Below are positions 22,437 through 33,297 of a DNA stretch of 43,129 nt, in pieces. Each line of letters starts with the position of its first letter. The stretch's first letter is position 1. Source of the stretch: Diphasiastrum complanatum (lineage: Eukaryota > Streptophyta > Lycopodiopsida > Lycopodiales > Lycopodiaceae); contig CM055105.1 of assembly GCA_029204225.1 (NCBI GenBank), forward strand, positions 11,172,601-11,215,729, in the 5' to 3' direction. A program made the translations under genes and the position numbers. The notes under the pieces are model-generated. The model was not told the DNA's origin. It made no database searches and saw only the letters and a list, made by a program, of their open reading frames with translations.

Positions 22437-23459
22437 AAAGTAATGCCGTTTGGACTCTGTAATGCACCAAGTCATTCCAAAGAGTAATGCAATTTGCTTT
22501 TAAAGATTATCTTCAAAATTTCTTGAAATTTACTTGGATGACTTGGGGGTTCATAGTACAGATACTATCCACCTGGATCGATTGGAGAAAGTATTTGAAA
22601 GATGCCGTAAATATTAGATTTTTCTAAATCTGGAAAAATTTCAGATATGGGTTTCCCACGGAGTTGTGCTTGGACATGTGATATCAAGACATGGTATTGC
22701 CACGGATTATTCTAAGATCAAAGTTATTGTGGATTTGTCACTGCCAGCAACAATTCGTGGAGTTTACGTGTTTATGGGTCATGCAAACTACTATCGAATC
22801 TTTATTATCTTCTTTGCGGATTTAGCACGACCTATATACAAACTGACTATTGTTCCTATTTGGACAGAAGAAGCGTTAGAAGCCTTTGAAAAATTCAAAA
22901 AAGCCTTAACTTCAGCACCCATACTGCGTTCTCCAGATTGGACGATAGAATTTCATGTTCATACAGATGCCTCAAAATACGCCATTGGATCAGTTTTGAC
23001 GCAACCAGGTGACTATAAGAAAGATTATCCTACACGATTTGCAAGCAGACAGCTTACAGATCTAGAAAAGAATTATTCAACAACAAAACGTGAGGCATTA
23101 GCCATGATTTTTTCTATTCGGAAATTTTGTCACTACCTCATGGAAACGCACTTTGCATTTTATACGGATCATCAACCGTTACTTTACTTGGTAAACAAGA
23201 CATGCAATACTGGACGTATTGCAAGATGGTTATTGTTATTGACTGAATTTGACTTTCAAATTGTGGTTCGAAAGGGCAAGCAACATTATCTAGCCGATCA
23301 CGTTTCGCGAATTGAATCCGCACCAGTTAATACTGAAGTGGATGATGAACTGCCAGATGATGCATTGATCTATATTGAAGCGATACCTGAGTGGGCAACA
23401 GATATTGTTGAGTACCTGATGCTAGGACAACCGAATGACTCCCTGACAAAAGTATAGAA
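22437..23459 (+). pseudogene. Element B pol, middle part: RT palm/thumb and RNase H
   Basis: Frameshifts between 22470 and 22530 separate VMPFGLCNAP, QRVMQFAFKDYLQ and EIYLDDLGVHS, the last holding the RT YxDD site as YLDD (about 22525-22545). From 22666 one frame covers the RT thumb (LGHVISRHGI) and RNase H. The RNase H motifs are HTDASKYAIGSVL, TTKREALA, FYTDHQPLLYL and LADHVSRIE. A linker resembling Athila (DELPDDALIYIEA, ATDIVEYL) runs to TAG 23455-23457. I see no second, archaeal-type RNase H such as Tat elements carry, which favours an Athila-like or intermediate placement. Confidence 0.88.
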
Positions 23460-23820
23460 GAGACAATTGATTCATAAGACTCAACCTTATCAATTAATTG
23501 CAGGACAATTATATCGTCGTGGATTATATAATATTTACAAAGGTGTGTTTTACTGCATGAAGTACCAGATTCAATCATGTTATCACATGATGGCATGGGT
23601 GGAGGACACTTCTCTACAGATATTATTGTTCGCAAACTTTTACAATGAGGCTGTTGGTGGCCTATGCTTCACAAGGACAGAGAAAATTTTATTCACACAT
23701 GTGATGTTTGCCAGCGAGCACGACGACCTATGAACTCTTGCATCTAGTTTTATCACAAGCACCGTTTGAAAAATGGGGACTAGATTATGTTAACCTTCAT
23801 CGACCTGCTAGATGATCTTA
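23460..23820 (+). pseudogene. Element B integrase zinc domain; catalytic core missing
   Basis: YQLIAGQLYRRGL is followed, with frameshifts, by a GGGHFSTDIIVRKLL stretch and then CDVCQRARRPMNS (about 23699-23737). This is the HHCC zinc domain. APFEKWGLDYVN (about 23760-23795) is where the catalytic core should start. The sequence leaves integrase homology within about 30 bp. Neither the second Asp nor the Glu of the DDE triad can be found downstream. Confidence 0.8.
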
Positions 23821-24219
23821 TAATGTTAAAATTAGGTTGTCCATAGGTTCAAATTGTGAAAAAATGCATTTATGACAGTACCTGGGCGAAGGACCTCCTG
23901 TGCGAAGGTTCATCCTTTGCCGGACCTGGAAAACATTCGCCTGATAGGTTCAGATCCCCAGAAACCTTCGGCGAGATCTTTATAGCCTATTTTCATGGTA
24001 CTATACATGCCTGCAAATTTTTGTTCAGAACTGATCAGCCAAACTAGTATTCAGTGTAATGGACCCACCAAATTCACCTATAAGTTGACTGAATTCGATT
24101 CATTTCTCACTTGTGCTAGCGAAGGTCTTGCGAATTTTTCTTGCAACCAAAGCCTTCCAAAATTTTTGCATTGCTTTCTGATACACTTTTACGTGTTTTA
24201 TATTTTCTTTCTGATCATC
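23821..24219 (+). other. Non-coding spacer between integrase remnant and post-pol frame
   Basis: It contains GCGAAGG and CCTTCGGCGAG variants (near 23884, 23899, 23967 and 24120) like those of the leader. A short leader-like segment therefore sits exactly where the integrase core has gone. It suggests a rearrangement by template switching or internal recombination. Confidence 0.5.
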
Positions 24220-24850
24220 ATGTCTTCTATTGATACTTCCGAGTATCCACGCTATACTATCCATCGTGATGTCCCATCTGCAACGGACATCATGATTCTT
24301 CCTAGAACAAGCATGGTCACTCAATGGATGACCCTTGCGGAGCTGCTGCTCACTGCAATGGGTATTCATAAGAGAGTCTTTTCGGGTCGCATCAATATGG
24401 ATTTCATCACTCTTGCCTTCAGTACGTGGACAGAAGAGAAATCCAAATTTTATGTCACTTTCCAAGGAGCCACAAATAAGGTGCGCGTCACTGAGGCCGC
24501 CCTTGCAGCTATATGTATAGCATCTGGCACGCAAGCCTCACCCAATCATAAGCACGCCAAACAGACCATCAAGCCATATATTGACCTCACCAACGATCTG
24601 CACTGGAACAATGACGGCTACCTTCTGGAAGCCATCACTGAGCCTTCAATCCACGCTGCTGCCCAGCTATTGAACAACTTCCTGATGGTTGGCAACCTCA
24701 AGAAAGACCGCATCACATCATAGATCCTCCATAGGATAGTGGAGTTCCACACCAACCTCTTGAACCATATAATTGGTTCAAGATTGTTTCTGGTGAGCTC
24801 AAATGAGCTATTAAGGCCAATACTAAGTAGCAGTTCGCTGCCGTCTCTTT
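24220..24850 (+). pseudogene. Post-pol frame of B, N-terminal part, function unknown
   Basis: An ATG at 24220 (MSSIDTSEYPRYTIH) opens a frame to TAG at 24721-24723. It continues in frame, past the stop, to about 24850 (ILHRIVEFHTNLLNHIIG). The protein is soluble-looking and has a F.V.FQGA.NKVRVTEAALA strand-helix region followed by a helical segment. That layout reminds me of the putative plant transposon protein domain found after pol in Athila-like elements (Pfam PF20167), but the similarity is too weak to assert. No transmembrane pair typical of an Env-like protein is visible. Confidence 0.55.
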
Positions 24851-25046
24851 ATTGTCTCTTTTAGCCGTTTCTCACTTAGAAAACAGAATCAATGGCTTCC
24901 ACCTGGATTCTGTGCTTTCATTCTATGAAGAAGCACCGGCCGAGTTATCTCACTAGGCCTCGAGTTCTCATAGTCGTAATCATCCATGCAGCAATATCGT
25001 TATTCCTAACTCACCTTCTGCGTCATGACGTCACACTAGGCATACC

Positions 25047-27140
25047 TTGTCAGCTGCGCTTCCACCCCCTGCTGTTGTTCGCACTGAACTCCCCATTCCC
25101 CCAGCCTCTGATGCTTCCCTTGCCTCTGCTTCCAACCAAGGACAGTTTGTGACCATTGGGCCTACCATTCCCATCGCAGCTGCCCAGGCCGTCTCACCCT
25201 CACATACCGAAGCCACCTCACCAAACACACAGTTCTTTATGGATATGTTCGCTGATTCTGACCCCCTTGGGGCCATCAAAATTTTTGGAATGCCCCAGTG
25301 CCCTGCTCCCTTTGAACTTCAATCCCCTGGAAGAGGATTCAGACATATCCATGAATCTACTGTTGGTGTTGAAGATGTCAGCCAGCAACCTCATACGGAA
25401 GATAGTCCAGCTGCACTTCGGGTCGACAAAGCTGTAAAATCACCAAAACAGTTTGATGCCACAATGCCTGAAGGGTTTGAAGAGGAAGATCATTTTGAAG
25501 AAGAAGACATAGTGGCACCTATTCCATGCCAACCAAGGACAACTCCATCAGGTCCTCTTGTTGCTACCGCCTCCACAACCGTCGATTCTGGGGATGCTCT
25601 AGGTTTGGTTTCAAGCGTTGCGTGAGTGAATTAGTCGATGCTAGATAAGAAGAAAGAAATGGAACAGAGAATCTTTGATATGGGGTCCGAAAACACTCTG
25701 ATCAGCCAGAAACTTGTCCAGCTGGATTGAGAGTTGAAGATTGCCAAACAACATGAAGACAAGGCTAAAGCCGAAAAGAAGTTGGCCCAGCAACAAGTTG
25801 ATTGCTTGGAAAAATACATCAGCTCCCTGCAAAACGCCCTAACAACTGCACAAGATCAGATGGATAAGGCCGTGCAGGATGCAAAGCAACAGGTGTAGCT
25901 GCTGAAGGGGCAATTACAGATGGCTGAACACGATCGCACGTGGCTTCAAGGTGAATTGGATGTGACCACCCTTGAGCGTGATGCATATCTTCAAACAAAA
26001 ATACCAGATCATCCGGTCACACCGACGAAGATTGCGTATTTGTTAAAAAAAATGGAGACATACAAAGTGGCCCTTCAGGGATTTCAAGTCCGCTTTGACA
26101 GGTTCAAAGGAGCAGCTTCAACCAAGTTGACAAAGGCTAAAGAGACCATCACTGTCTATGAAAATGCAGCCCTTTGAGTGTTGGAAGCCGGACCACAAAT
26201 TCACGTACCAGTCAAGCTGCAATTCTCCCCTCCGTGCCAAGAAGCCGTACCAATGGATACAGGGGATGATTCGAGCATAGACCAGGGGGGAGCTCCAGAT
26301 ATAGCAGACCAACCACCAACCATACCGGTAGTACAAGCGGGTCCATCTTCATCAAGGACAATACCTCTATTCAGAAGGCCCATCAGCGTCGAGGACCAGA
26401 TCCAGACCTTCTTAAAGCAATATCCGCATGAGTCCTCGTGTGGTGGATGGGTTCTGAAGTTTAAGATCTCCGAGATCGAGGTCGGCAAAGAGTTGGACAA
26501 AATAGCTGCATTGGGAGAGCAGCCGGCATGGAGACTCATGGTTTTTGAGAAAACTCCGGAATCAATTAGGAGTTACGTCGCCAGCCCTCGCCAATTGCGG
26601 GTAGATCCCTATTACGTGCCAATGCCACGAAGAAATAAATGGAAAGATTTGGGATTGGCTATGGACAAGATCACCATCCATACACCCGATTGGCCAATCA
26701 TCCATCAGCCTTACAGCTGGACCATCTCAGTGGATTTCCACCGCGCCTTACAAGCCTATTAACGAGAGTATGTCCACTCTCCAGATCCAACAGTGTGACA
26801 ATCGACAATGTTTGCTAAAGATCTAACTCTATTGGTATCAGTGGCAACCAAATGGGACGATTGCCTCCCTCCTTTGGCATTCAATCCAAATAAGTCGATG
26901 GCCTCAGAGCAAATCAAAGATCAGTTGCCGGTTGCTTATTTATATTTTTGTGTGGCAATGATGGGAGGCTCCTGGGAATCATGCTTAACATCATGGACAA
27001 CCTCCAAGTGGATTGGCGGTGCCCACCGTTGTTTCCTGCCACACAATTTGGATTTTAATACTGCACGTCTCGATTTTATGGAGAAGGTGCAACATCATCT
27101 AATCAAGATTCGACGCGAAGCCAATAAAAGTCCCCAATAA
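25047..27140 (+). pseudogene. Post-pol frame of B, main part: about 698 codons with seven nonsense codons
   Basis: One reading frame runs from 25047 to TAA 27138-27140 with no frameshift. Its internal stops are TGA 25623, TAG 25632, TGA 25728, TAG 25896, TGA 26175, TAA 26760 and TGA 26796. The order is an Ala/Pro/Ser-rich part, an acidic patch (EEEDHFEEEDIVAP), a long heptad-rich coiled coil (about 25638-26170, e.g. KKEMEQRIFDMGSENTLISQ and AKAEKKLAQQQVDCLEKYIS), a second linker, then a folded-looking domain (about 26370-26760: EDQIQTFLKQYPHE, SYVASPRQLRVDP). A C-terminal part (26808-27137, LLVSVATKWDDCLPPLAFNP) has clustered aromatic residues. I recognise no family. Its position between pol and the 3' LTR is that of env-like or accessory frames in Athila elements. 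Confidence 0.7.
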
Positions 27141-27190
27141 CTGCATATTGCAGGTGTCGTGGGACCGCCACCAATTTTGGTGGGGAATAC

Positions 27191-27958
27191 TATTGGAGGG
27201 TTTGTGGATCTCAAGACAACCCTAAACCTAGTTAATAAGTGAGAGGGATTTGGCACCCTGTGTGTGTAAGTCCAACCCGATGATCACACAGTTATTTGAT
27301 TGATTAGTTAAAAGGTAATAAAAGGACTTTAGGCCTTTTTGCGGGACTTTTAATGTCACAGGGCCTAAATGTCAAGTTAGTGAATAAAGTTGGGTAAACC
27401 TCCAATTTTGATGGTTTCCACACTTTTTAAATTTGAATAAAAAGAGAGGCAAGACTGGACCAATAGGATTCAGAGGCCAGGGTCCTCCTCTCTATTATAA
27501 GAAGGGACCAACTCGAGTTGCTCCTGATGTTCATTTTCTCATTTCAATAAAGCAGATTGGTTCTCTTCAGAAATGGATTGATGAATGTCCTTGCTTTCTA
27601 TCACTTTTCCTCCATCTCTCATGCTTATTTGGATATTGCTAATTGTTGGATTTGAGTGTTATTGGAATTGTATGTTATTATACTTTTTATGAGAGAGAAA
27701 GGGAAAGAGAGAAAGAGTAAGCTATCTCTGTTGTGGATGTGTAGTGTTAAGGGATTGTAAGTGTTAAGGGATGTGTAGTGTTAAAGAGTAGGGTTAATGG
27801 ATGTAGAGATAGATGTGAATCCTCCATTCATGTTGAAATCTGAACTAAACTATCGCTCTCATGGAAACGAACCTACGCGTGACAACTAACTCCATCTCTT
27901 TGATGCTAGATTGACTAGATCTTGGATTCAGGTTAGGCAAGGAAAGAAACCCACTACA
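27191..27958 (+). repeat. Element B 3' LTR (768 bp)
   Basis: Parallel to the 5' LTR with scattered substitutions and short insertions (for example near 27384 and 27752). The first dinucleotide is TA instead of TG. A purine tract, GGTGGGGAA, ends three bases before it. Confidence 0.92.
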
Positions 27959-27963
27959 TTGAC

Positions 27964-29950
27964 CAAAGTGTCGTTTTTTTCGAAAACGAACACGGCCAAC
28001 AGCCCAAAAGCCTAAGATGGAAAGACTAAATTGAAATGGAAAAAAACTTCTCTTCTTGATGTGCTTGAAGCTGGGGCATAGCAACACAGTTTAATATAAG
28101 AACAAGAAAGCCGACTCATTCTTCCCCATTTCTAAATCTGTCACTCAAGGCATGTTAGAATGAAAACTACTATCCTTTCAGTAACCGTAGAGATTATGAA
28201 AAGGGACGAAAAAATTATAAATTGAAATTTTTTTTATGAAGTTGAAATTTGTTAATAATTCCTGAGAACTTCATATACTTGTAAAGACACTTTGATCAGG
28301 AAGTGGAGGGCTTTCAGGGAGGAACAATATGGGACACAGGTGATTCCAAAATGAAGATCTAAAACTAACTGGATCAGGTGATTGTAGTAAGGCCGTAAAT
28401 CTAATTGACACTATCGGTCATATAACGGGTGTTTTGTTGGAAATTTGAGATATAGGTCATGACCCCTTATGGATATCAAAAATTCACAAAACCGGAAACT
28501 CGGTAAGCTATTTTTTTATAAAAGATATATTGGTGAATTTCTTAAAAATTAATTAACCCATTTTCTTGTGATTCCTTGGAAGGTGATTTGTTATTACCCA
28601 TTGACCTTGGACGATGTCACAGAAATGGTTAATAGAATCGTTTTCTAAATTGTTTGTTTTTATGTAAATCTTCAAATAACTCCTTTTCTGATTTACATGT
28701 CAATTCTCATTGTTGGTAATAAAGAAGATCTTTTGTTAAGTCATTCACAAAAATGTGTTGGGACATAATCAGCATTCGGTTATGGTAATGCAACACTTTT
28801 TTTGACTTTCAAGATTTTCTCCTATCTCTTCTTTAAAACTTCTCCTAAAGCAAATCTAGGTTGATATGCACCCCTTGGAAACTCATGACGTTTCCAGTCA
28901 AAAAGAGGGAGGAGTAGGAAGAATAGAGAGTTATCAAGGAGAAACATCTATCATAGAGCTAACTGAATCAGAAGCATTACTTCTAAGTTGGTTGTTGGAA
29001 ATCAACAATATGATCTTAGTCATGGATATTATTGTTGAGATGTATTGTTTATAAGTCGCAACCTTTATAAGTCATTTTTGAACTCATTTACAGATTTGTG
29101 TGCATAGAATACACGAGAACTTTTGGCCTTATCTTTTCCCGATTGGGAATAATGGAATGCTATCCCGAAGAACTCAGGAGAGTTGGATGGTTATTGGTTG
29201 CCAAAAGTTAGAACTTCACGTAATGAGTTCCGAGAAATCTTAAGTTATTCTAGATTAGAACTTAAGAGTAAATTCTAGACGTATTCTAGATTGGACCCTA
29301 AATTTCGAATGACATTTGTGCCATGGCTAAAGTAAGGGCATTTTTGGACTACAATCTCTAGATAGGCACCGTATGTGAGTTGGAAAAGTCTGAAACTTTT
29401 CAGATGGAAATGACTTTTTGGAACAACTCATGTTTTAAGAATTGCGTTGCACTCTTATGATATGGTATGATCTCGGGAGTTATGATTGAAGAATCATAAC
29501 TCAGATTCGGGAATATACCTGATCAATACTCTGGATGAATAAACAAGATAGTGAAATTTTGGTAATGACTAGCCATCTTACCAAATCAACTATGCTTATT
29601 GGGGTAAAGACCAAGTAGTTATAGAGTGTCTGTTTTGGCTTTACGGATTACCAAGTGACATTACGAACATTCATGATTCTAAGTTCACTGGTCGCTTTTG
29701 GTCGGTCGTATACGCTAAACTAGAGATGACTTAGAGATTAAAATTCTTCTGATCATTGGTAGTTGAGTATAGGACAAGAATCCAAGGAATTATGATTGAC
29801 GAATCATAGTTCAGATTCTAGTTATACTTGATTATTTAAAAGAAGGATTACCTGCATTATCAGAAGATCAGATAAGATATGTATGCATATTTTGATAGCA
29901 ATCTCCTTAGAGAGGAAGTTATCCTTGATGAAGATTAAGTTATAGCAAGC
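27964..29950. other. Element A internal region, unrecognised
   Basis: This 2 kb should hold A's remaining gag and most of pol, but I could read no protease, RT or RNase H motif in any frame. It includes two related segments of about 45 bp (29477-29520 and 29787-29830) sharing TTATGATTGA, GAATCATA and TCAGATTC. It may be an older insertion or strongly decayed pol. A 62-codon frame at 28866 has no recognisable domain. Confidence 0.45.
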
Positions 29951-29954
29951 ATTT

Positions 29955-30575
29955 GGCTACCGATTATAGCCCGTTCATGCTTATGTATTGTTTTGATCCT
30001 ATATCACTCATTCTGGAAAACACTTGATCAACTTTAAAAAAGTAGCAGATTTTCTACATAATATGTAGGGAATACTACAAATTGCATGTAAAATGTCCAA
30101 TATGCCCAGGATAGGGACCGACATTATGCAAAATCAGAAAAGATCATTGAGAGACTTTCAAGTGGGAGATTGGGTATATTTGAGAATCCCGAAGGATTCA
30201 AGTGTAATGCATACCGACAAGCATTATAGATTGTCCCCTAGATATAGAGGACCGTATCAGATCTTGAAAAACATCAGATCTTTAGCTTACCAATTACAAC
30301 TCCCAGAAGGATCTCAAGTGCATCCGGTATTTCACGTAAGCCGACTCAAGAAGAGTCTACATGAAGGAGAGCATCTTGGATCTGGAGATCAATTGGACCT
30401 GTTGGATGAATCATCAGGTGTGTCTCAACTTGAACCCAAAAAGATCTTGGATAGAAGAACTAAACAATTGAGAAATCATATACTTACCGAGCATCTGGTT
30501 CGATGGAAGGGATGTACAGACGATGATGATTCCTGGGAACAGGAAGGAAGCTTTAAGGAGGAACTTTCCTAGTTT
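29955..30575 (+). pseudogene. Integrase C terminus and chromodomain of element A
   Basis: Frame-shifted pieces SPFMLMYCFD and QYAQDRDRHYA lead into one frame from 30093. That frame has DFQVGDWVYLRI, RLSPRYRGPYQIL and VHPVFHVSRLKK, then EPKKILDRR and the chromodomain LVRWKGCTDDDDSWE. This is the usual C-terminal integrase and chromodomain order of plant chromoviruses, in which the chromodomain steers insertion to heterochromatin. TAG at 30570-30572 comes 40 bp before the LTR. Confidence 0.88.
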
Positions 30576-30613
30576 TAAGTTTTGAGGACAGAACTTGAAT
30601 AAGAGAGGAAGAA

Positions 30614-31194
30614 TGTCATGCCCATGTCTGGTCTTGGGTAGCATGCCTACGCTAGGGATCAGTAGACCAACAACCCGTAAGTTAATTGTAACTATAAGGG
30701 AATTGGGGCTCTTATGTGTACATGGTCATAATTAATGGTTGTAGGCCTAAACTCATGATGGTGGATTGGTATGGATCTATCAGTGAGTCAATGGAGAACT
30801 GGATGACATGGCCCAAATAGGCTACAGAGGTGTCCAGTGAGGTGTCACAACGCACTACTAGTGGTGCATGGGCCTTGGAGGGTATAAGTATACCTATTGG
30901 GCTCTCACTAGTGTATCCTTGATTGTGAGGTATCATAGTGCACTACTAGTGGTCTATGGGCCTTGGAGGGTATAAGTATACCTATTGGGCTCTCACTAGT
31001 GTATCCTTGATTGTGAGACTAGTAGTCGTATGCTGCTGGTATAAAGCTTCATTCCTCATTGTGATTGATCTATAGCTTGGGGGCTAGATTCGTTCGATCT
31101 AGGTTTGGTTGGATTGGTTTGTCCACCATCCGTTTCCCTTATGTTGCTTGTGATTGGCATGCTTAGAATAAAATTCTTGCTTTTGGACTTTATA
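30614..31194 (+). repeat. Element A 3' LTR (581 bp) with internal 91-bp duplication
   Basis: Matches the 5' LTR except that the segment with GTGCACTACTAGTGG, GGCCTTGGAGGGTATAAG and GTGTATCCTTGATTGTGAG is present twice in tandem (about 30839-30929 and 30930-31018). Confidence 0.9.
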
Positions 31195-31338
31195 GCTATG
31201 GTTGGGTGGTAAATTCTTGAGGCCATCTACATTTGGAAAGATCTTACGAGCATTGGAGGAGAGGCACATTGGAGGCTTTTGAAGGCATTGGTGGACATCT
31301 ACTCAAAGGCTTGGTGGGCTGCTCTTCCTATTCGTTAA
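31195..31338 (+). repeat. Element C 5' LTR, second segment
   Basis: Begins with the right target-site copy GCTAT of element A and continues GGTTGGGTGGTAAATTC, exactly as the uninterrupted LTR does at 35585. Confidence 0.9.
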
Positions 31339-31340
31339 AG

Positions 31341-31353
31341 TGGTATCAAGGCC
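31341..31353 (+). other. Primer-binding site of element C
   Basis: TGGTATCAAGGCC directly follows the LTR. It resembles the initiator-Met site (TGGTATCAGAGCC) with an altered core. The second copy is identical at 35739-35751. Confidence 0.75.
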
Positions 31354-32473
31354 TCTTCCAAAGTGTTAATTGTAACTCTAAACCTCTATTTTTGGTTGCA
31401 TAAAAATCTGCTATCAAGTTTTTGTGATTGTGAGGTAGAAGTAGCACCAATTTTTGTTTCTAGACATTGGTGGGCTTTTTTATAGTTGCTGTTTCTTTCT
31501 ATTTTTTAAAAGCGTTTAAGCTGAGAATAGAATGGCCAGCATGTCCACATTATCAATGGGATAGGTAGGATTGATTGCAAGTTGAAAAGTAGTTGAATTT
31601 AGAGATGTTTCATGATAGTAGAGGTTGGAATTTTCTTGTTTTGAAGTAGAGAAGTAGAAGTTTGATCGTCCAAATCTGTGGGCCCTGCCAATAAGAGCCC
31701 AACTTCAACTTTCAAAATTCATTTTTGAAGTTTAGTTTGTGCCTAAAGTGAAGTTACTATATGTAGAAGTAGTTTGGAAGATTGGTCTTGTTTATACATT
31801 AAAATTAGTGAGAAATGAACCCATCTTAGTCCAAAGCTACCTTCATTTTTGGATTCTATTTTTTCACAGAACTTCATAGCCTTTCAAAGAACTTCAGTGA
31901 CCTTCACAAAGCTTTAGAAAATTTCAAATATGATTTTTAGTCTATTTGAACCTTGGATAAGTGAAAATAGACCAAAAAATCTGGTTTTTGTGAAGGGAAG
32001 TGAATTTTACATCAATGGGGAAATTGTCATTTTGAAATTCTATTTTTTTACAGAACTTCAGTGACTTTCACAACACTTCAGTGACTTTGAAATCTGATTT
32101 TTAGTCTATTTGAACCTTGGATTAGTAAAAATAGGCCAAAGATTCTAGTTTTTGTGAAGACAAGTTAATTCTAATCAAAGGAAATTTTGTTTTGGTTGAG
32201 GATTGTAAATTCATCTCACTTCTTAACTTTTGAATTTAATGAAGTAAAAGAAAGAATTTGCTAACAACTCCTACCAAAACAAAGGATAGTCCTCCATTCC
32301 ACATTGCTTCAAACATAGTTGAAACCATATTAAAATTTGACAAAAGTAAATGAAAATTTATCATCAAATTTGGTAATGGTTCACTATGGAAGATGATTAT
32401 GGAAAACTAAAAGAGGGAATCAACATGAAAATAAAAACTTGGATGAGTTTTGAGTCATTTTCATGAGATTGAA
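31354..32473 (+). other. Leader of element C
   Basis: No gag frame. Repeated ACAGAACTTCA(G/T) and TTCAGTGAC(C/T)TTCAC motifs lie near 31868-31915 and 32049-32090. It is parallel to 35752-36861. It ends at GAGATTGAA, where sequence jumps directly to the RT palm. Confidence 0.85.
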
Positions 32474-33297
32474 GAGTTTTTGGATGATATCCTAGTCTTT
32501 AGTAAGACTTTGGCAGAATATAATGAGCATCTTAAGATTGTCTTGGACATCTTAAGAAAGGAAATTTTTTTTGCCAAAGAGTCTAGATGTGATTTTTTTT
32601 TTCTAAAGAATTATCTTACTTGGGGCATAAGATTTCCGAAAGTGGTATAGAAATAGAGTCCAATCGTATCCAAAGGGTTTTTGAATGGCCAATTCTTACT
32701 ACAGTTTGGGAAATCAAGTCATTCTTGGGTTTCGTGAAATTTTTCTGGTGGCATATACCCTAGTTCTAGGATGGCATTTCCCCTCACTCAAGCTTTGAGA
32801 CACTTTTAAAAACTTAGCTTGAGGGCTAGGAGTCCACTAGTGGCATGGACGGAGTATATGAACAATAGTTTTGAGTTGCTTAAGAAAAGTGTGACAAGTG
32901 CACCACTCCTGATCATTGGCAATCCTAGGAAACCCTTTGTGGTTAGGACCGATGCCAGTGATTATGCGATTGGAGCTGTCTTAATGTAGGATGGACATCC
33001 TGTTGTTTTAAAAAGCAAGAAACTCAATCCAGCTCAATCTAGGTATTGTAGCTATAAAGAGGAGTTTTTGCTATTATTCATGCCTTGAAAATTTGGCGAC
33101 ATTATTTGTATGGAGCCAAATTTGAAGTTTTGACAGATCATCAAACACTCCATTATTTCTGTGATGCTACAGATTTAAAAGGGAGACAAGCTAGATGGGT
33201 TGAGCTAATGCAGGTATTCGACTTCTCAATACAGTATTGTAAAGGAAGTCAAAACACTCTAGTGGATGATTTGAGTCGTTTACCGGTTATTAATTAG
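32474..33297 (+). pseudogene. Element C pol: RT second half and RNase H
   Basis: It starts inside RT at FLDDILVFSKT (the YxDD active site as FLDD) and continues through LRKEIFFAKESRCDFF. Thumb pieces follow in other frames, then RNase H with FVVRTDASDYAIGAVL (about 32938-32985), KIWRHYLYGAKFEVLTDHQT (33088-33147) and VDDLSRLPV. RT fingers and the first catalytic Asp are absent. Stops occur at 32649, 32987 and elsewhere. Confidence 0.88.

Larger units (their letters stand above)
17034..27958 (+). mobile_element. Element B: Athila/Tat-type Ty3/gypsy element with long post-pol frame
   Basis: LTRs 17034-17773 (begins TGTTGGAGGG, ends CCCACTACA) and 27191-27958 (begins TATTGGAGGG, one base changed) run in parallel throughout. 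A tRNA-Asp-type primer-binding site follows the 5' LTR. Order: 1.1 kb leader, gag with three CCHC knuckles, protease, RT, RNase H, partial integrase, then a non-gag/pol open frame up to a purine-rich GGTGGGGAA tract before the 3' LTR. There is no chromodomain. The PBS type, FLDGFSGYNQ RT motif and post-pol frame fit the non-chromoviral Athila/Tat branch. The integrase catalytic core is missing, so it could move only in trans. Confidence 0.92.
15745..31194 (+). mobile_element. Element A: Ty3/gypsy chromovirus inserted in the 5' LTR of C
   Basis: LTRs 15745-16232 and 30614-31194 both begin TGTCATGCCCATGTCTGG and end GGACTTTATA. The TGGTATCAGAGCC site follows the 5' LTR and a purine tract (AGAGAGGAAGAA) precedes the 3' LTR. 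Of its coding capacity only a gag relic (before 17033) and the integrase C terminus with chromodomain (to 30575) are readable. Protease, RT and RNase H were not found. Its gag is split by element B. The LTRs differ by a 91-bp duplication present only in the 3' one. Confidence 0.9.

Noticed and set aside
24100-24534. 144-codon minus-strand frame opposite the post-pol frame
   Set aside because: Opposite-strand shadow; the plus strand has the better start and continuity.
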